64,000 bases of DNA from JBCCXL01 sp039191605 (GCA_039191605.1 JBCCXL010000016.1:1-64000); one strand, 5' to 3'. Shown: positions 8,996-18,046, counted from the stretch's first letter. The notes: generated by a model not told the origin, from the sequence alone. Numbers and translations: made by a program.

Positions 8996-9129
8996 CGCGG
9001 GCTCATGGAAAGGTCGGGGAGCGAAAAGAGATCATCGGAGGGCAGGGCCTGGCCCACTGATGAGTGTAGCCGCGGAGGGCAGTATGGCCGCGGAGAGGAA
9101 TGTGGCCGCGGGGGAGCTTGGGCATCGGA

Positions 9130-10359
9130 TCACCAATCCTTCGCGGGGCGGCCGCGACGGTTCGAGGGGGGCGCTTTGCGCTGAGGGCGGCCTTCTTCGA
9201 GGCCCATCAGGTAGCGGGCGGCTTCTTCCGGCGTCAGACCCTCCGGAACGCCCTCAGCGGCGCTCTGTCCGGTGGTCGCTCCGCCCTGGGGGCTCTCGCC
9301 CTGGGGCGGTGATCCCTCGCTTTCCGACGGTGAATTTTCGGCGTTGCTCTGGGGCTCGGAATCCTCCGGGCTGGGGGTGGGATCCTGGCCGTCGGGGATG
9401 CCGTCGCCGTCGCTGTCGGCGAGGTTCGGGTCGGTCTCGCCGGGGTCTCGGCGACCGTCGCGGTCGGCGTCTTCCTGGCCGTCGGGAATGCCGTCGCCGT
9501 CGGTGTCGGGATTCTGCGGGTCGGTGGGGTTGGTGCCGCGGGATTCCGTGTCGTCCGGCAGCCCGTCGCCGTCCTGGTCCTGGGGCTGATCCTGGCCCTC
9601 GCCGGATCCGGAATCCTGGTTCTGCCCCTGATCTTGGCTCTGATCTTGGTTTTGGTCCTGATTCTGGCCCTGATCCTGATTGGGATCCTGATCTTGCTGC
9701 TGTTGGTTTTGATCTTGATTCTGGCCGGAGGAATCCCCCTGGGACCCGTCCTGCTGCTCGCCCTCGCCGTCCTGATCCTGGTTTTGCTGATCCTCGGAGC
9801 TCTGCTGCCGCTGCTGGTTCTCCTCGTGGCGCCGCCGGATCTCGTCGCGGACGAATTCGAGGTTGAATTTGGTGTCCTCGTCGTCGGGGTTCATCTCCAG
9901 CGCCTGGCGATAGTGTTCCACCGCCTCGTCGAGGCGGCCCTGGCGGTAGGCGCTATTGCCCAGCCCATAGAGAGCGCGGGCGCGCAGGTCGCGCTCCTGG
10001 GGAGTGAGCTGCTGGGGATTCACCCCCACCGAGGCGGCGCGGCGAAAGAAGGCATCGGCTTCCGGGTAGCTCTGCAGCTCGTAGTGGGAAGCGGCGAGGT
10101 TGAGCACGATCTCTGGATCGTCGGGATAGCGCACCTGGAGCTCGGTGAAGCCCTCGACGGCCTCGTCGAAGCGACCCTCGTCGAAGGCCTGATAGGGAGC
10201 CTGGGGATCCCCCTTTTGCGCTGCGGCGGGGGAGCTCCATGCCAGAGTCCCGATCAGCAGAGCCCAGATCAGCAGAGAGTAGGCGAGGGCCATCGTCCAG
10301 AGTCGCGCGAAGCAAAAGCCGCGGGGGCCGGAGAAGCTGGTCGAGGCAAGATGCTTCAT
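9130..10359 (-). CDS. batC: BatC-like TPR protein with Q/N/D-rich linker and thrombospondin-type-3 calcium repeats
   Basis: About 409 residues. A signal peptide (ending SSPAAAQ, about residue 45) precedes a TPR array (YPDDPEIVLNLAASHYELQS, and a canonical repeat with LYGLGNSAYRQGRLDEAVEH). A long Gln/Asn/Asp-rich segment (DQNQDQ type, about 70 residues) follows. Then come three or four thrombospondin type-3-like repeats (DQDGDGLPDD, DTDGDGIPDG, DSDGDGIPDG), which bind Ca2+ in known proteins. The tail is acidic to basic and ends RRGRPAKDW. I choose ATG 10359, preceded by GGGAGCGAGGG, because the signal peptide follows directly. ATG 10416 overlaps the BatB stop as ATGA and is a good alternative. 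The antisense strand reads as a long hydrophobic frame, which is a codon artefact. Confidence 0.8.
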   Translation of the reverse strand: MKHLASTSFSGPRGFCFARLWTMALAYSLLIWALLIGTLAWSSPAAAQKGDPQAPYQAFDEGRFDEAVEGFTELQVRYPDDPEIVLNLAASHYELQSYPEADAFFRRAASVGVNPQQLTPQERDLRARALYGLGNSAYRQGRLDEAVEHYRQALEMNPDDEDTKFNLEFVRDEIRRRHEENQQRQQSSEDQQNQDQDGEGEQQDGSQGDSSGQNQDQNQQQQDQDPNQDQGQNQDQNQDQSQDQGQNQDSGSGEGQDQPQDQDGDGLPDDTESRGTNPTDPQNPDTDGDGIPDGQEDADRDGRRDPGETDPNLADSDGDGIPDGQDPTPSPEDSEPQSNAENSPSESEGSPPQGESPQGGATTGQSAAEGVPEGLTPEEAARYLMGLEEGRPQRKAPPSNRRGRPAKDW

Positions 10360-10412
10360 CCCTCGCTCCCGTGGCTGCCGCGATCTTGGGTTGGGTCTTG
10401 GGGTAGTTCTGT

Positions 10413-11561
10413 TCATCGCCCCTGGTCCTGTCTTGGGCCGAGGCCGGGGCCCCGCCGGCGGTCGGAGATCAGCGATTCCAGCATCAGGCAGGCGATGGCG
10501 AAGAGCAGGGTCCACTGGAAGCGCTCATGCCAGCGTCGGCGCTGCTGGGATTCCAGCTCCTGATCTTCCAGCACCGCCTTGATGCCCTGGGTGTAGATCT
10601 GCTCCAGGTCCACATCCCCGGTGACCGAGCGCACGTAGCTGCCGCCGGTGTCGAGGGCGATTTGCTGCAGGGTGCTCTCGTCGAGCTTGGAGAGCACGAT
10701 ACTGCCGGAACGATCGCGGCGGAAGCCGCCCCGGGGGTCCGGGATCGGAGCCCCCTCATCGCGGCCGATACCGATGGTGAAGATCCGCACTTCTTCCTCG
10801 GCGGCGCGGCGGGCGGCCTGGAGAGCTCGTCCTGAGTGGTCCTCACCGTCGGTGATCAGAATGATCGCCCGCGACGGGTGCCCGGCGCCGCGGAAGGCGT
10901 CCAGGGAGGTCTCCAGGGCGGCGGCGAGGTTGGTGCCCTTGACCGGGATGCTGTCGCTGTCGACGGCGTCCAGGAAGATCTCCGCGGCGGCGTAGTCGAG
11001 GGTCAGGGGGCATTGCAGGAAGGCGGATCCGGCGAAGGCCACGATTCCCACCCGGTCGCCGTCTAAGATCTGCAGCAGGTCGACGATCTCTCGCTTTGCC
11101 CGCTGCAGGCGGTCCAGGGTTCCGCTGCTGCTGACGTCGCGCACCAGCATCGAGTCGGAGACGTCTACCGCCACCACCACGTCGACGCCCTGGCGGCGGA
11201 CCTCCTCCCAGGTGAAGCCCCATTGGGGGCGGGCGAGGGTGAGGATCAGCGCGCTGACGGCGAGGAGCAGCAGGAGCGCCTTGAAGATCCGCTTACCGCA
11301 GCTTACTCGCTGGGCGAGGCGCTTCAGGGTCGGGGCCTCGGCAAAGCGCTGCAGGCGCTTGCCGGCGGCGGCGGCGGAGAGGGCGAAGAAGATCGCCAGC
11401 AGCGGCACCAGCCACATCAGCCACAGCCGCTGGGCCTCACCGAGGCGCAGCTCCTCGCCGCCGCAGCCGCTGAACAGCAGAAAGAGCCCGAGCCCGCCGG
11501 CTCGGGGCACGGCGGCGCTGAGGCGCAGCAGCGAAGGGCGAGGGATGAGCGGTGGCAGCAT
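10413..11561 (-). CDS. batB: BatB-like von Willebrand factor A membrane protein
   Basis: A 382-residue protein with N-terminal helices (about 20-35, 45-65, 93-110), a VWA domain and a C-terminal helix (WTLLFAIACLMLESL). The metal-ion-dependent adhesion site is intact: DVSDS at 133-137, with a later ITDGEDHSG. RPQWG just before the VWA domain is typical of Bat proteins. The first hydrophobic stretch ends LLFSGCGG, close to a lipobox with Cys33, so this copy may be lipid-anchored or may simply have a short extra helix. It ends in an ATGA overlap with a possible BatC start. It lies 75 bp downstream of BatA, its VWA paralogue. Confidence 0.85.
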   Translation of the reverse strand: MLPPLIPRPSLLRLSAAVPRAGGLGLFLLFSGCGGEELRLGEAQRLWLMWLVPLLAIFFALSAAAAGKRLQRFAEAPTLKRLAQRVSCGKRIFKALLLLLAVSALILTLARPQWGFTWEEVRRQGVDVVVAVDVSDSMLVRDVSSSGTLDRLQRAKREIVDLLQILDGDRVGIVAFAGSAFLQCPLTLDYAAAEIFLDAVDSDSIPVKGTNLAAALETSLDAFRGAGHPSRAIILITDGEDHSGRALQAARRAAEEEVRIFTIGIGRDEGAPIPDPRGGFRRDRSGSIVLSKLDESTLQQIALDTGGSYVRSVTGDVDLEQIYTQGIKAVLEDQELESQQRRRWHERFQWTLLFAIACLMLESLISDRRRGPGLGPRQDQGR

Positions 11562-11635
11562 TCGGGTGATGGTCGAGGGGGTGAAAGTAGAGGGGTGACG
11601 GGAAATGACGAGCGATAGCGATCAGGAGTTAGGAA

Positions 11636-12673
11636 TCAGGGGAGGCGCCGCAGGACGGTGGAGAGCAGCCCCACCTCCAGCAGCAGCAGTGTCAGGGCCG
11701 GCAGCACGAACCAGTCGAAGCGCTCGTCATATTGGGTGTAGGTGTCGAGGGTGATCTCGGTGGTCTCCAGCTCGTCGATCTCGCGGTAGATGGTGAGCAG
11801 GGCGTCGTCGTCCTCGGCGCGGAAGTACTTCCCGCCGGTGGTCTCGGCGATGGTGCGCAGGGTCTCCTCGTCGATCTCCACGTCCTCGTAGACCACCTGG
11901 CGGCCGAAGAAGGTATCCACCAGGAAGGGGGCCTGCCCCTGGGCTCCGGCGCCGATGGTGTAGACCTTGATCCCAAAGGCGGCGGCGACCTCCGCGGCCT
12001 TCGTAGGGGCGAGGACTCCGGCGTTGTTGCGGCCATCGGTAAGCAGGACGATGACCTTCGAGTCGGCCTTCGAATCCTGCAATCGCTTCACCGCAACGCC
12101 GAGGGCGGAGCCGATGGCGGTGCCGTCGCCGGCCATGCCGATCTCGATGTCCTCCAGCAGGGTGGCGACGATGCTGTGATCGAGGGTGAGGGGACATTGG
12201 GTGAAGGCCTGATCGCCGAACACCACCAGGCCGATTTGATCGTTGCCTCGACGGCCGACGAATTCGTCCACCACCGCGGTGGTGACCTCCAGTCGGTTGC
12301 GCCGCTGCGCCACCGCGCGATCGGCGTCGAGGTCCAGAGCCTGCATCGAGCCGGAGGTATCCAGCACCAGCACGATGTCGATGCCCTCGGTGCGCACCTG
12401 GGTCTGGCTGCGGCCGGTTTGGGGGCGCAGCACCGCCACCAGCAGGAGCAGGATCACCGCTACCCGCAGCAGGCGCAGCGCTCTCCGCGCCCAGGGGCGC
12501 CAGCCGGGGCGCAGGCGGCGTAGGCGATCGAGGCTGGAATAGCGCAGGGTGGCGCGGTTCTGGCGCCGCCGCAGAGCCAGCAGACCCCAGGCGGCGAGCC
12601 ACAACAAGAAGGCCCCGGCGGCCCAGGGCCACAGGCCGAGATCCGCGAAGAGCAGGTCCCGAAGCTGGCTCAC
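11636..12673 (-). CDS. batA: BatA-like von Willebrand factor A membrane protein
   Basis: A 345-residue protein: an N-terminal helix (PWAAGAFLLWLAAWGLLAL), a basic loop, a second helix, then a VWA domain with a perfect MIDAS, DTSGS, followed by LLTDGRNNAG, and a last helix near the C terminus (FVLPALTLLLLEVGLL). This is the standard BatA plan: the VWA domain probably faces the periplasm between membrane anchors. Translation begins at GTG (12671-12673), which overlaps the stop of the upstream gene as GTGA, so the two are translationally coupled. Confidence 0.88.
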   Translation of the reverse strand: MSQLRDLLFADLGLWPWAAGAFLLWLAAWGLLALRRRQNRATLRYSSLDRLRRLRPGWRPWARRALRLLRVAVILLLLVAVLRPQTGRSQTQVRTEGIDIVLVLDTSGSMQALDLDADRAVAQRRNRLEVTTAVVDEFVGRRGNDQIGLVVFGDQAFTQCPLTLDHSIVATLLEDIEIGMAGDGTAIGSALGVAVKRLQDSKADSKVIVLLTDGRNNAGVLAPTKAAEVAAAFGIKVYTIGAGAQGQAPFLVDTFFGRQVVYEDVEIDEETLRTIAETTGGKYFRAEDDDALLTIYREIDELETTEITLDTYTQYDERFDWFVLPALTLLLLEVGLLSTVLRRLP

Positions 12674-14064
12674 GGCGCTTCCTCCGAAGAGGACGTCTCG
12701 GGGTTTGCGGTGGGCTTCTCAGATTCCGTTGGGGGCGCTGCTTGCGTTGGGGAGGATGGCTCCGTCGGAGAGGATGGCTCCGTTGGGGAGGATGGTTCCG
12801 TTGGGGAGGATGGTTCCGTTGGGGAAGAGGAGCTCGTCGAGGTAGGCGCGGCGACCGAGGAGGCTGCGGTGCTCGAGGAGGCTGCGTTGTTCGAGGAAGC
12901 TGTGAGCGCCGGGGGAGCTCCCTTGGCGGCGAGAGCAGCAGCCGGTCGTGGCCCGCCGCCGGCGGATTGGGCCAGCGAGTCGTTGATCTCGTCGCTGACC
13001 GGCTCCGTGGAGCGGACGAAGGTGCCGGCCTCGGCGAGGGATTCGTCCAGCGCTGCGCCGCCGGGGCGATGGTCGGCGAATTTGATCCGGTCCATGGAGC
13101 GCAGCAGCTCACCGAGTCGCTGCGCCTCGCTGCGGGGCAGAAAAGGCAGCGATTCGAGACGAGGCAGGATCTCTTCGGTGGTGAGGTCGGTAGCGTTCAG
13201 GCGGAAGCGCGCCTCGACGTATTGGCGCAGGATCTCCGAGAGCCGGAAGGCGAAGTGGCGCTGCCCCTGGGAGCTGCCGTGCTCGGTGGCGCCGAGGGCG
13301 CCGAGGGCTTGGAGGGCGATGTGCTGCGGTGGAGGGCCGAGGGTCGGGCGTCGCCGCCAGCGCCACCAGGCGTAGAGGGCGAGGGCGATGAGCAGCAGGG
13401 CGCTGCACACCAAGAGGATGTAGAGACCCCAACGCTGCTGGGAGCGCAGTGGCGCGAGGTCCTTGAGTCCTCGGATGTCGGTGGCGTCGGGATCCCGGGC
13501 GAGGACCGATTCCACCTCGACGAAGAGCTGGCTCGTCTCCACGGTGCCGCTGGAGGGGGCTGCGGCCGAATCTCCTGAAGACAGAGTGTCCTGAATGCTG
13601 GAGTCTTGAACCTTGCGCCACCGCACCTCTACCGCCGGCAGCACGTAGGAGCCCACCAGGTCGGCGCGCAGCTGGTACCAGAGCTGGACCTCCGTCAGAC
13701 CGTCTTCCCGCTGCTGCTGGCTGCGTCCGGAGTCCTCCACCCGCAGATCGGCGATAGCGGCGCCGACCTCCGGCAGGGTCACCTGAACGTCCGCCGGGTG
13801 GGTGACGGTGAGGTTGTAGGTGAGCAGGTCGCCGGTGGTGGCGACGGCGGGGGAGACCTCGGCGGAGACGCTGACCGGTGCCGCTTCAGAAGGGCTCGGA
13901 GCAGAGTTCGCGGCCGTGCTGGAGAGTAAATCGGGGGCCGTGGCTTCGGTTTCAAGAGTGGCTGCCAGAGCGCTGACGATGAGTAGCGCAGCAGCGGCGG
14001 CCCGCCGAGCCGCGACTCGCTTCATGACCCTACGGGAAGACGGCGGCAAGGGCAGTGAGCTCAT
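12670..14064 (-). CDS. DUF4381-like Bat-locus membrane protein with SPTEPS repeat tail
   Basis: A 464-residue protein. A signal peptide or anchor (about 10-40) precedes a BatD-like beta domain (VSVSAEVSPAVATTGDLLTY). A single membrane helix (LYILLVCSALLLIALALYAW, about 218-237) leads to a cytoplasmic helical domain resembling DUF4381, with FRLSEILRQYVEARFRL and TTEEILPRL. The last 70 residues are Ser/Ala/Thr/Pro low complexity including four DNA-identical SPTEPS units. In MoxR/Bat clusters a protein of this type sits between DUF58 and BatA, as it does here, and may link the AAA+/DUF58 pair to the membrane. It overlaps both neighbours by 4 bp. Confidence 0.75.
   Translation of the reverse strand: MSSLPLPPSSRRVMKRVAARRAAAAALLIVSALAATLETEATAPDLLSSTAANSAPSPSEAAPVSVSAEVSPAVATTGDLLTYNLTVTHPADVQVTLPEVGAAIADLRVEDSGRSQQQREDGLTEVQLWYQLRADLVGSYVLPAVEVRWRKVQDSSIQDTLSSGDSAAAPSSGTVETSQLFVEVESVLARDPDATDIRGLKDLAPLRSQQRWGLYILLVCSALLLIALALYAWWRWRRRPTLGPPPQHIALQALGALGATEHGSSQGQRHFAFRLSEILRQYVEARFRLNATDLTTEEILPRLESLPFLPRSEAQRLGELLRSMDRIKFADHRPGGAALDESLAEAGTFVRSTEPVSDEINDSLAQSAGGGPRPAAALAAKGAPPALTASSNNAASSSTAASSVAAPTSTSSSSPTEPSSPTEPSSPTEPSSPTEPSSPTQAAPPTESEKPTANPETSSSEEAP
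12752..12823 (-). repeat. 18-bp tandem repeat, four copies, coding SPTEPS
   Basis: Four 18-bp units of gaggatggctccgtcgga type, at 12752-12769, 12770-12787, 12788-12805 and 12806-12823, differ at one to three bases. They lie in frame in the tail of the DUF4381-like gene, so gain or loss of a unit would not break the frame. Confidence 0.85.
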
Positions 14065-15029
14065 CGACGCTGCTCCCGGCGGTGGAAGTAGGCCACTAGG
14101 TCGTCGATGTAGGAGGGATCATCGGCGTGGATCACCACCTCCCCGACCCCGGCGGAACGCAGCATTTCGCCGCGCCGCAGGTCCTCGTCGGCGGCGAGCT
14201 CCGACAGGCTGCGCCGCAGCCGAGAGCTGCCGGTGTCCACCAGCAGCAGCTCTCCGCTCTCGGCGTCCTCCAATTCCACCAGGCCGATGGCCGGCAGCTC
14301 CTGCTCCCGGCGATCGACGATGCGCACCGCGGTGAGGTCGTGGCGCCGGGAGGCGATGCGCAGGGGATCTTCCCAGCCCTGATCCAGGAAGTCGGAGACC
14401 AAGAAGACCACCGCCTGGCGTCGCTGAACCGCGAGCAGATGCTCGAGGGCTCCGGCGATGCGGGTGCCGCGATGTCGGGGCTGGTGGGAGAGGATGTCCC
14501 GCACCACTCGCCAGACGTGGGCTCGCCCCTTCTTCGGCGGCACGAAATGCTCCACCTCTTCGGAGAAGATCACCAGGCCGACCCGATCGTTGCTGTGGAT
14601 GGCGGTGTAGGCGAGGATCGCCGCCACCTCCGCCGCCACCTCCCGCTTCAGCTTGGTGGCGCTACCGAAGGCGCCGGAGGAGGAGACGTCCACCAGCAGG
14701 TAGACCGTGAGCTCCCGCTCCTCGCGGTGGACCTTGACGTGGGGCACGTGGGTGCGCGCCGTGACGTTCCAGTCGATGTGGCGAATGTCGTCCCCCGGGA
14801 GGTATTCCCGCACCTCCTCGAACTCCATTCCCCGCCCTTTGAAGGCACTCTCGTACTCCCCGGCGAAGGTCTCGCTGACCAGGCGCTGGGTGCGGATCTG
14901 AATGCGCTGGATCTGCTCGAAGAGCTCCGCCGGCAGGGAGTCGGAGAGGTCCAGGCGCCGTTGGCGGCCGCCGGAATCCGAGCTGGCGGGGGAAGCGGGG
15001 GCGGATCGCGAAAAAAGCGAGCGAAACAT
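14061..15029 (-). CDS. DUF58 protein of the MoxR/Bat system
   Basis: A 322-residue soluble protein. The DUF58 signature is clear: DDIRHIDWNVTARTHVPHVK, followed by a VWA-like strand LLVDVSSSGAFG and a later VFLVSDFLDQGWED. Proteins of this family are encoded next to MoxR ATPases and are thought to be their partners. The start overlaps nothing; the stop overlaps the next gene by 4 bp (14061-14064). It follows moxR by 30 bp. Confidence 0.88.
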   Translation of the reverse strand: MFRSLFSRSAPASPASSDSGGRQRRLDLSDSLPAELFEQIQRIQIRTQRLVSETFAGEYESAFKGRGMEFEEVREYLPGDDIRHIDWNVTARTHVPHVKVHREERELTVYLLVDVSSSGAFGSATKLKREVAAEVAAILAYTAIHSNDRVGLVIFSEEVEHFVPPKKGRAHVWRVVRDILSHQPRHRGTRIAGALEHLLAVQRRQAVVFLVSDFLDQGWEDPLRIASRRHDLTAVRIVDRREQELPAIGLVELEDAESGELLLVDTGSSRLRRSLSELAADEDLRRGEMLRSAGVGEVVIHADDPSYIDDLVAYFHRREQRR

Positions 15030-15059
15030 GCGGGAGCGATAGGGCGCGGGGCGCCAGCG

Positions 15060-16103
15060 TCAGGGGACGTCGACGGTGTTGAAGATCTCCTGGACCAGGT
15101 CGTCGGAGCTCAATTTTTGCGCCTCCGCCTCGTAGGTCAGCAGCACCCGGTGGCGCAGCACGTCGGCGCCGATGGTTTTGACGTCCTGGGGCGTGACGTA
15201 GCTTCGACCGGCGAGGAAGGCCTGCACCCGGGCGGCTCGGGCCAGGTAGATGGTGGCTCGAGGGGAGGCGCCGAGCTCGATGAGTCGCTCCAGCTTCTGC
15301 AGCCGGTAGGCGCCCGGCTCGCGGGTGGCGAAGACCACGTTGACGATGTATTCCTCCACCCGGGGGTCGAGGTGGACCTGGTCGGCGAGCTCGCGCATGG
15401 CGCGAATGTCTTCGGGGCCGACGACCGCCTTCACTTCTGGCCGATGGCGGCGGGCCATGCGGCGCAGGATCTCCTTTTCTTCCTGCTTGTTGGGGTAGCT
15501 CACCTTGAGCTTGAGCATGAAGCGGTCCACCTGGGCCTCCGGCAGCGGGTAGGTGCCCTCCTGCTCGATGGGGTTCTGGGTCGCCAGCACCAGGAAGGGG
15601 TCCGGGAGGGTGTGGGTGGTGTCCGAGAGGGTCACCTGTCGCTCCTGCATCGCTTCCAGCAGAGCGCTCTGCACCTTCGCCGGAGCGCGATTGATCTCGT
15701 CGGCGAGGAGCAGGTTGGTGAAGATGGGCCCCTTTTTGACCACGAAGTCGTGGCTCGCTGGGCGGTAGATCTCGGTTCCCACCAGATCCGCCGGCAGCAG
15801 ATCCGGGGTGAAGGAGATGCGGGAGAAGGAGGTGTGGAGAGCCTGGGCCAGGGTCTTCACCGCGGTGGTCTTGGCGAGGCCGGGGATGCCTTCCAGCAGG
15901 ATGTGGCCGTCAGCGATGAGGGCCATCAGCAATCGATCGACCATGTAGCTCTGGCCCACCATCACCTTGCCCACTTCCTCCCTCAGCTCCTGGAGCTGGG
16001 TAGCGTGCTGCTGAATGCGCTCTTCGATCTCGGCGGGCTCCGCCGTTGGGGCAGAGGGAGAGAGAGCAGCGGTGGGCGCAGAGGGCGGGACAGCGTCACT
16101 CAT
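15060..16103 (-). CDS. moxR: MoxR-family AAA+ ATPase
   Basis: A 347-residue AAA+ ATPase. Walker A is GIPGLAKTT, Walker B is LLADEINRAP, and the family-typical sensor region ATQNPIEQEGTYPLPEAQVD follows. The C-terminal helical lid contains the conserved GASPRATIYLARAARVQAFL. MoxR proteins act as chaperones that assemble or load metal or VWA-domain partners; here the partners are presumably the DUF58 and BatA/BatB proteins encoded downstream. The ATG at 16103 is preceded by about 175 bp without a gene, the most likely place for the operon promoter. Confidence 0.93.
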   Translation of the reverse strand: MSDAVPPSAPTAALSPSAPTAEPAEIEERIQQHATQLQELREEVGKVMVGQSYMVDRLLMALIADGHILLEGIPGLAKTTAVKTLAQALHTSFSRISFTPDLLPADLVGTEIYRPASHDFVVKKGPIFTNLLLADEINRAPAKVQSALLEAMQERQVTLSDTTHTLPDPFLVLATQNPIEQEGTYPLPEAQVDRFMLKLKVSYPNKQEEKEILRRMARRHRPEVKAVVGPEDIRAMRELADQVHLDPRVEEYIVNVVFATREPGAYRLQKLERLIELGASPRATIYLARAARVQAFLAGRSYVTPQDVKTIGADVLRHRVLLTYEAEAQKLSSDDLVQEIFNTVDVP

Positions 16104-16278
16104 GAGGCTTCAGGCTCCTGGATCGAAGAGAGAGAAGATGGACAGAGTCGTGAGGGGGTGCCGTTGACGGACATCGTGGCGCGCAGATCCTCTGGACCTG
16201 GGAACAGCCGCGGCGGTGTCAGGGCTGCAGCTCAGCGCTTGACGGGTGCAGCCCGAGGAATGATTTGCGGGCGCTGGA

Positions 16279-17955
16279 TCAGCTCTCCCGCCACCGCAGC
16301 TGGGGACGACCCTGCTGCTGGGGGGAGCTATGGAGCTTGCGCTCGATGCGGCGGAGGGTGGATTCCAGCTCGTGCCGCGGCGGGCTCATGCCGCCGTAGC
16401 GAGCGGCCTCGATCTGGCGCCGCAGCTGCGATGCCCGCTCGCCGTCGGCGCCGAGGTCGAGCTCCAATTCCGCCAGTCGCCGTGCGGCGCCGGACTGGTC
16501 CCCTTCCAGCAGCAGGCGGCGGATCGCCTGAAGCTCCTGAGAACAGGGGTCTTCGCTGACCGCCTGAAGGGCCTCGCGACGGGCGTTGCGGCGGCGCACC
16601 CAGAGGGCGGTGGAGAGACCGACGACGGCGCCGGTGGCGCCGAGAGCGGCGGGGGTGGCCAGCTGCGGGCCGGCGGGGGCAGCGACGGTGAGGGAGGGGC
16701 CGGCGAGCTCCTCCACCACCGGCTCTCCGGCGGCGCTGGCGGCGAGATCGGTGTAGCGCAATTCCACCGGGCCGAGATCGTATTTTCCGGCCTCGGGAGC
16801 CTCCAGGGCGAGCCGGTAGAGCACGATGTTCTGGCCGTCCTCGCTGCTGGTGGATGCGCTCATCGGCCCCTCGACGATCCCCGACGGCAGGGTGACGTGG
16901 GGGGGCGAGGGGCGCAGGGCGTCGAATTCCCCGGACCAGCGCAGGCGCACGGTCAGGTAGAAGGTCTCGCCGGGCTTAGGCTCTAAGGGTGAGAGGGAGA
17001 CCTCCGCATTGGGGGCGAGCAGGAGATCCGTCGCCACGGTGGGCTCCAGGCCCTGGGGCGGAATGGCCTGGGGGGCGGAGGTGGAGGCGTAGCGGTAGCC
17101 GCCGGAGCCCGGGCTGCCCAAGCTGGGGGTAGCGGATCCGGGCCTAGTGGAGCTGGGACTGGGGGATCTGGAGTTGCCGAGACTGGGCTGAATCGTCGCC
17201 GGCACTTCGTAGGTTCGCAGCGCGGCCTCTTCTCCCGGGGCGTCGGCGTCCGTCGCCGGTACGGCGGCCTCGACTCCCACCGGCGGATCCCACTTCATCA
17301 GCTGATCGAGCATCGGGGTCAGCTCCGCCCAATCCCGATAGCCCTGAACCACCCCGGCAACCCGGCCCCGGGGGTTGACCAAGAAGCTGGTGGGGATGCT
17401 GCGGGCGCGGTAGGACGCGGCCGCCTGGCTGTCGGCGTCCCAGACCGTGGGGAAGGCCATGCGGTGACGGCGGACGAAGGGAGCGACGGGCTTCTTCTGG
17501 GCGTCGACGGAAACCCCCAGCACCGAGAGACCGACCTTCTCCCGCTGAGCGTGGAGCTGATTCAGCGACGGAATGGACCGCTTGCAGTAGCCGCACCAGG
17601 TGGCCCAGAAAGTGAGCACCACCCAGCGTCCCTCATAATCCTCCAGGGATTGAGTGCCGCTGCCGGGCACCGTCGGCAGCTCGATGCCGGGAGCCTTCTG
17701 CGGTGGGCTGAGGGGGCGCACCTGGTTCTGCGCCAGGAGATTCTCGATCTGCCGCTGGATCGCTTCGCCGGGCCCCTCCTGGGTATCCGCGGAGGCCAGA
17801 TCTGCGGAAACCAAGGTCGTGGGGCTCAGGAGCAGGGCGGCGGCGAGGCTAGAGGCCAGCCAACGGCGGGAGCCCGCCGCGTTGCGGCACGCCCGGACGG
17901 CGCGGGAGAGGATGGGGTCAGAGGTCATTTTGGCATCCCGAGGCGAGCGCTTCAT
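16279..17955 (-). CDS. Secreted thioredoxin (TlpA-like) fused to a BatD-like domain and membrane anchor
   Basis: About 558 residues. A signal sequence (ASSLAAALLLSPTTLVSA) leads to a TlpA/ResA-type thioredoxin domain with WCGYC (cysteines near 118 and 121) and the cis-proline motif SIPTSFLV. A Ser/Pro-rich linker follows, then a beta domain like those of BatD (PKPGETFYLTVRLRW to VELRYTDLA), one membrane helix (AALGATGAVVGLSTALWV) and a cytoplasmic helical tail. The longer open frame up to 18366 would run into pdxJ, so I start at ATG 17955; ATG 17928 is an alternative. It lies 175 bp upstream of moxR on the same strand, and the BatD-like part ties it to the Bat system. A thiol-reductase or isomerase role in the envelope is inference. 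Confidence 0.75.
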   Translation of the reverse strand: MKRSPRDAKMTSDPILSRAVRACRNAAGSRRWLASSLAAALLLSPTTLVSADLASADTQEGPGEAIQRQIENLLAQNQVRPLSPPQKAPGIELPTVPGSGTQSLEDYEGRWVVLTFWATWCGYCKRSIPSLNQLHAQREKVGLSVLGVSVDAQKKPVAPFVRRHRMAFPTVWDADSQAAASYRARSIPTSFLVNPRGRVAGVVQGYRDWAELTPMLDQLMKWDPPVGVEAAVPATDADAPGEEAALRTYEVPATIQPSLGNSRSPSPSSTRPGSATPSLGSPGSGGYRYASTSAPQAIPPQGLEPTVATDLLLAPNAEVSLSPLEPKPGETFYLTVRLRWSGEFDALRPSPPHVTLPSGIVEGPMSASTSSEDGQNIVLYRLALEAPEAGKYDLGPVELRYTDLAASAAGEPVVEELAGPSLTVAAPAGPQLATPAALGATGAVVGLSTALWVRRRNARREALQAVSEDPCSQELQAIRRLLLEGDQSGAARRLAELELDLGADGERASQLRRQIEAARYGGMSPPRHELESTLRRIERKLHSSPQQQGRPQLRWRES

Positions 17956-18046
17956 CCGAGGAGAGACGAAAGCAAGTGATGGTATTGGGAAGACCGCGAG
18001 GTGCGCCGCGGTCGGGCCGGGTCGGCTCTCAATTGAAAAGCAAGGC

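Noticed and set aside
9634..10563. Plus-strand frame with long Leu/Ile/Val runs that looks like a membrane protein
   Set aside because: It is the antisense of the Gln/Asn/Asp-rich linker and TPR part of the BatC-like gene; hydrophobicity is a codon complement artefact.
14127..16559. 810-codon plus-strand frame
   Set aside because: Antisense to DUF58, moxR and the thioredoxin fusion, all of which have clear family motifs.
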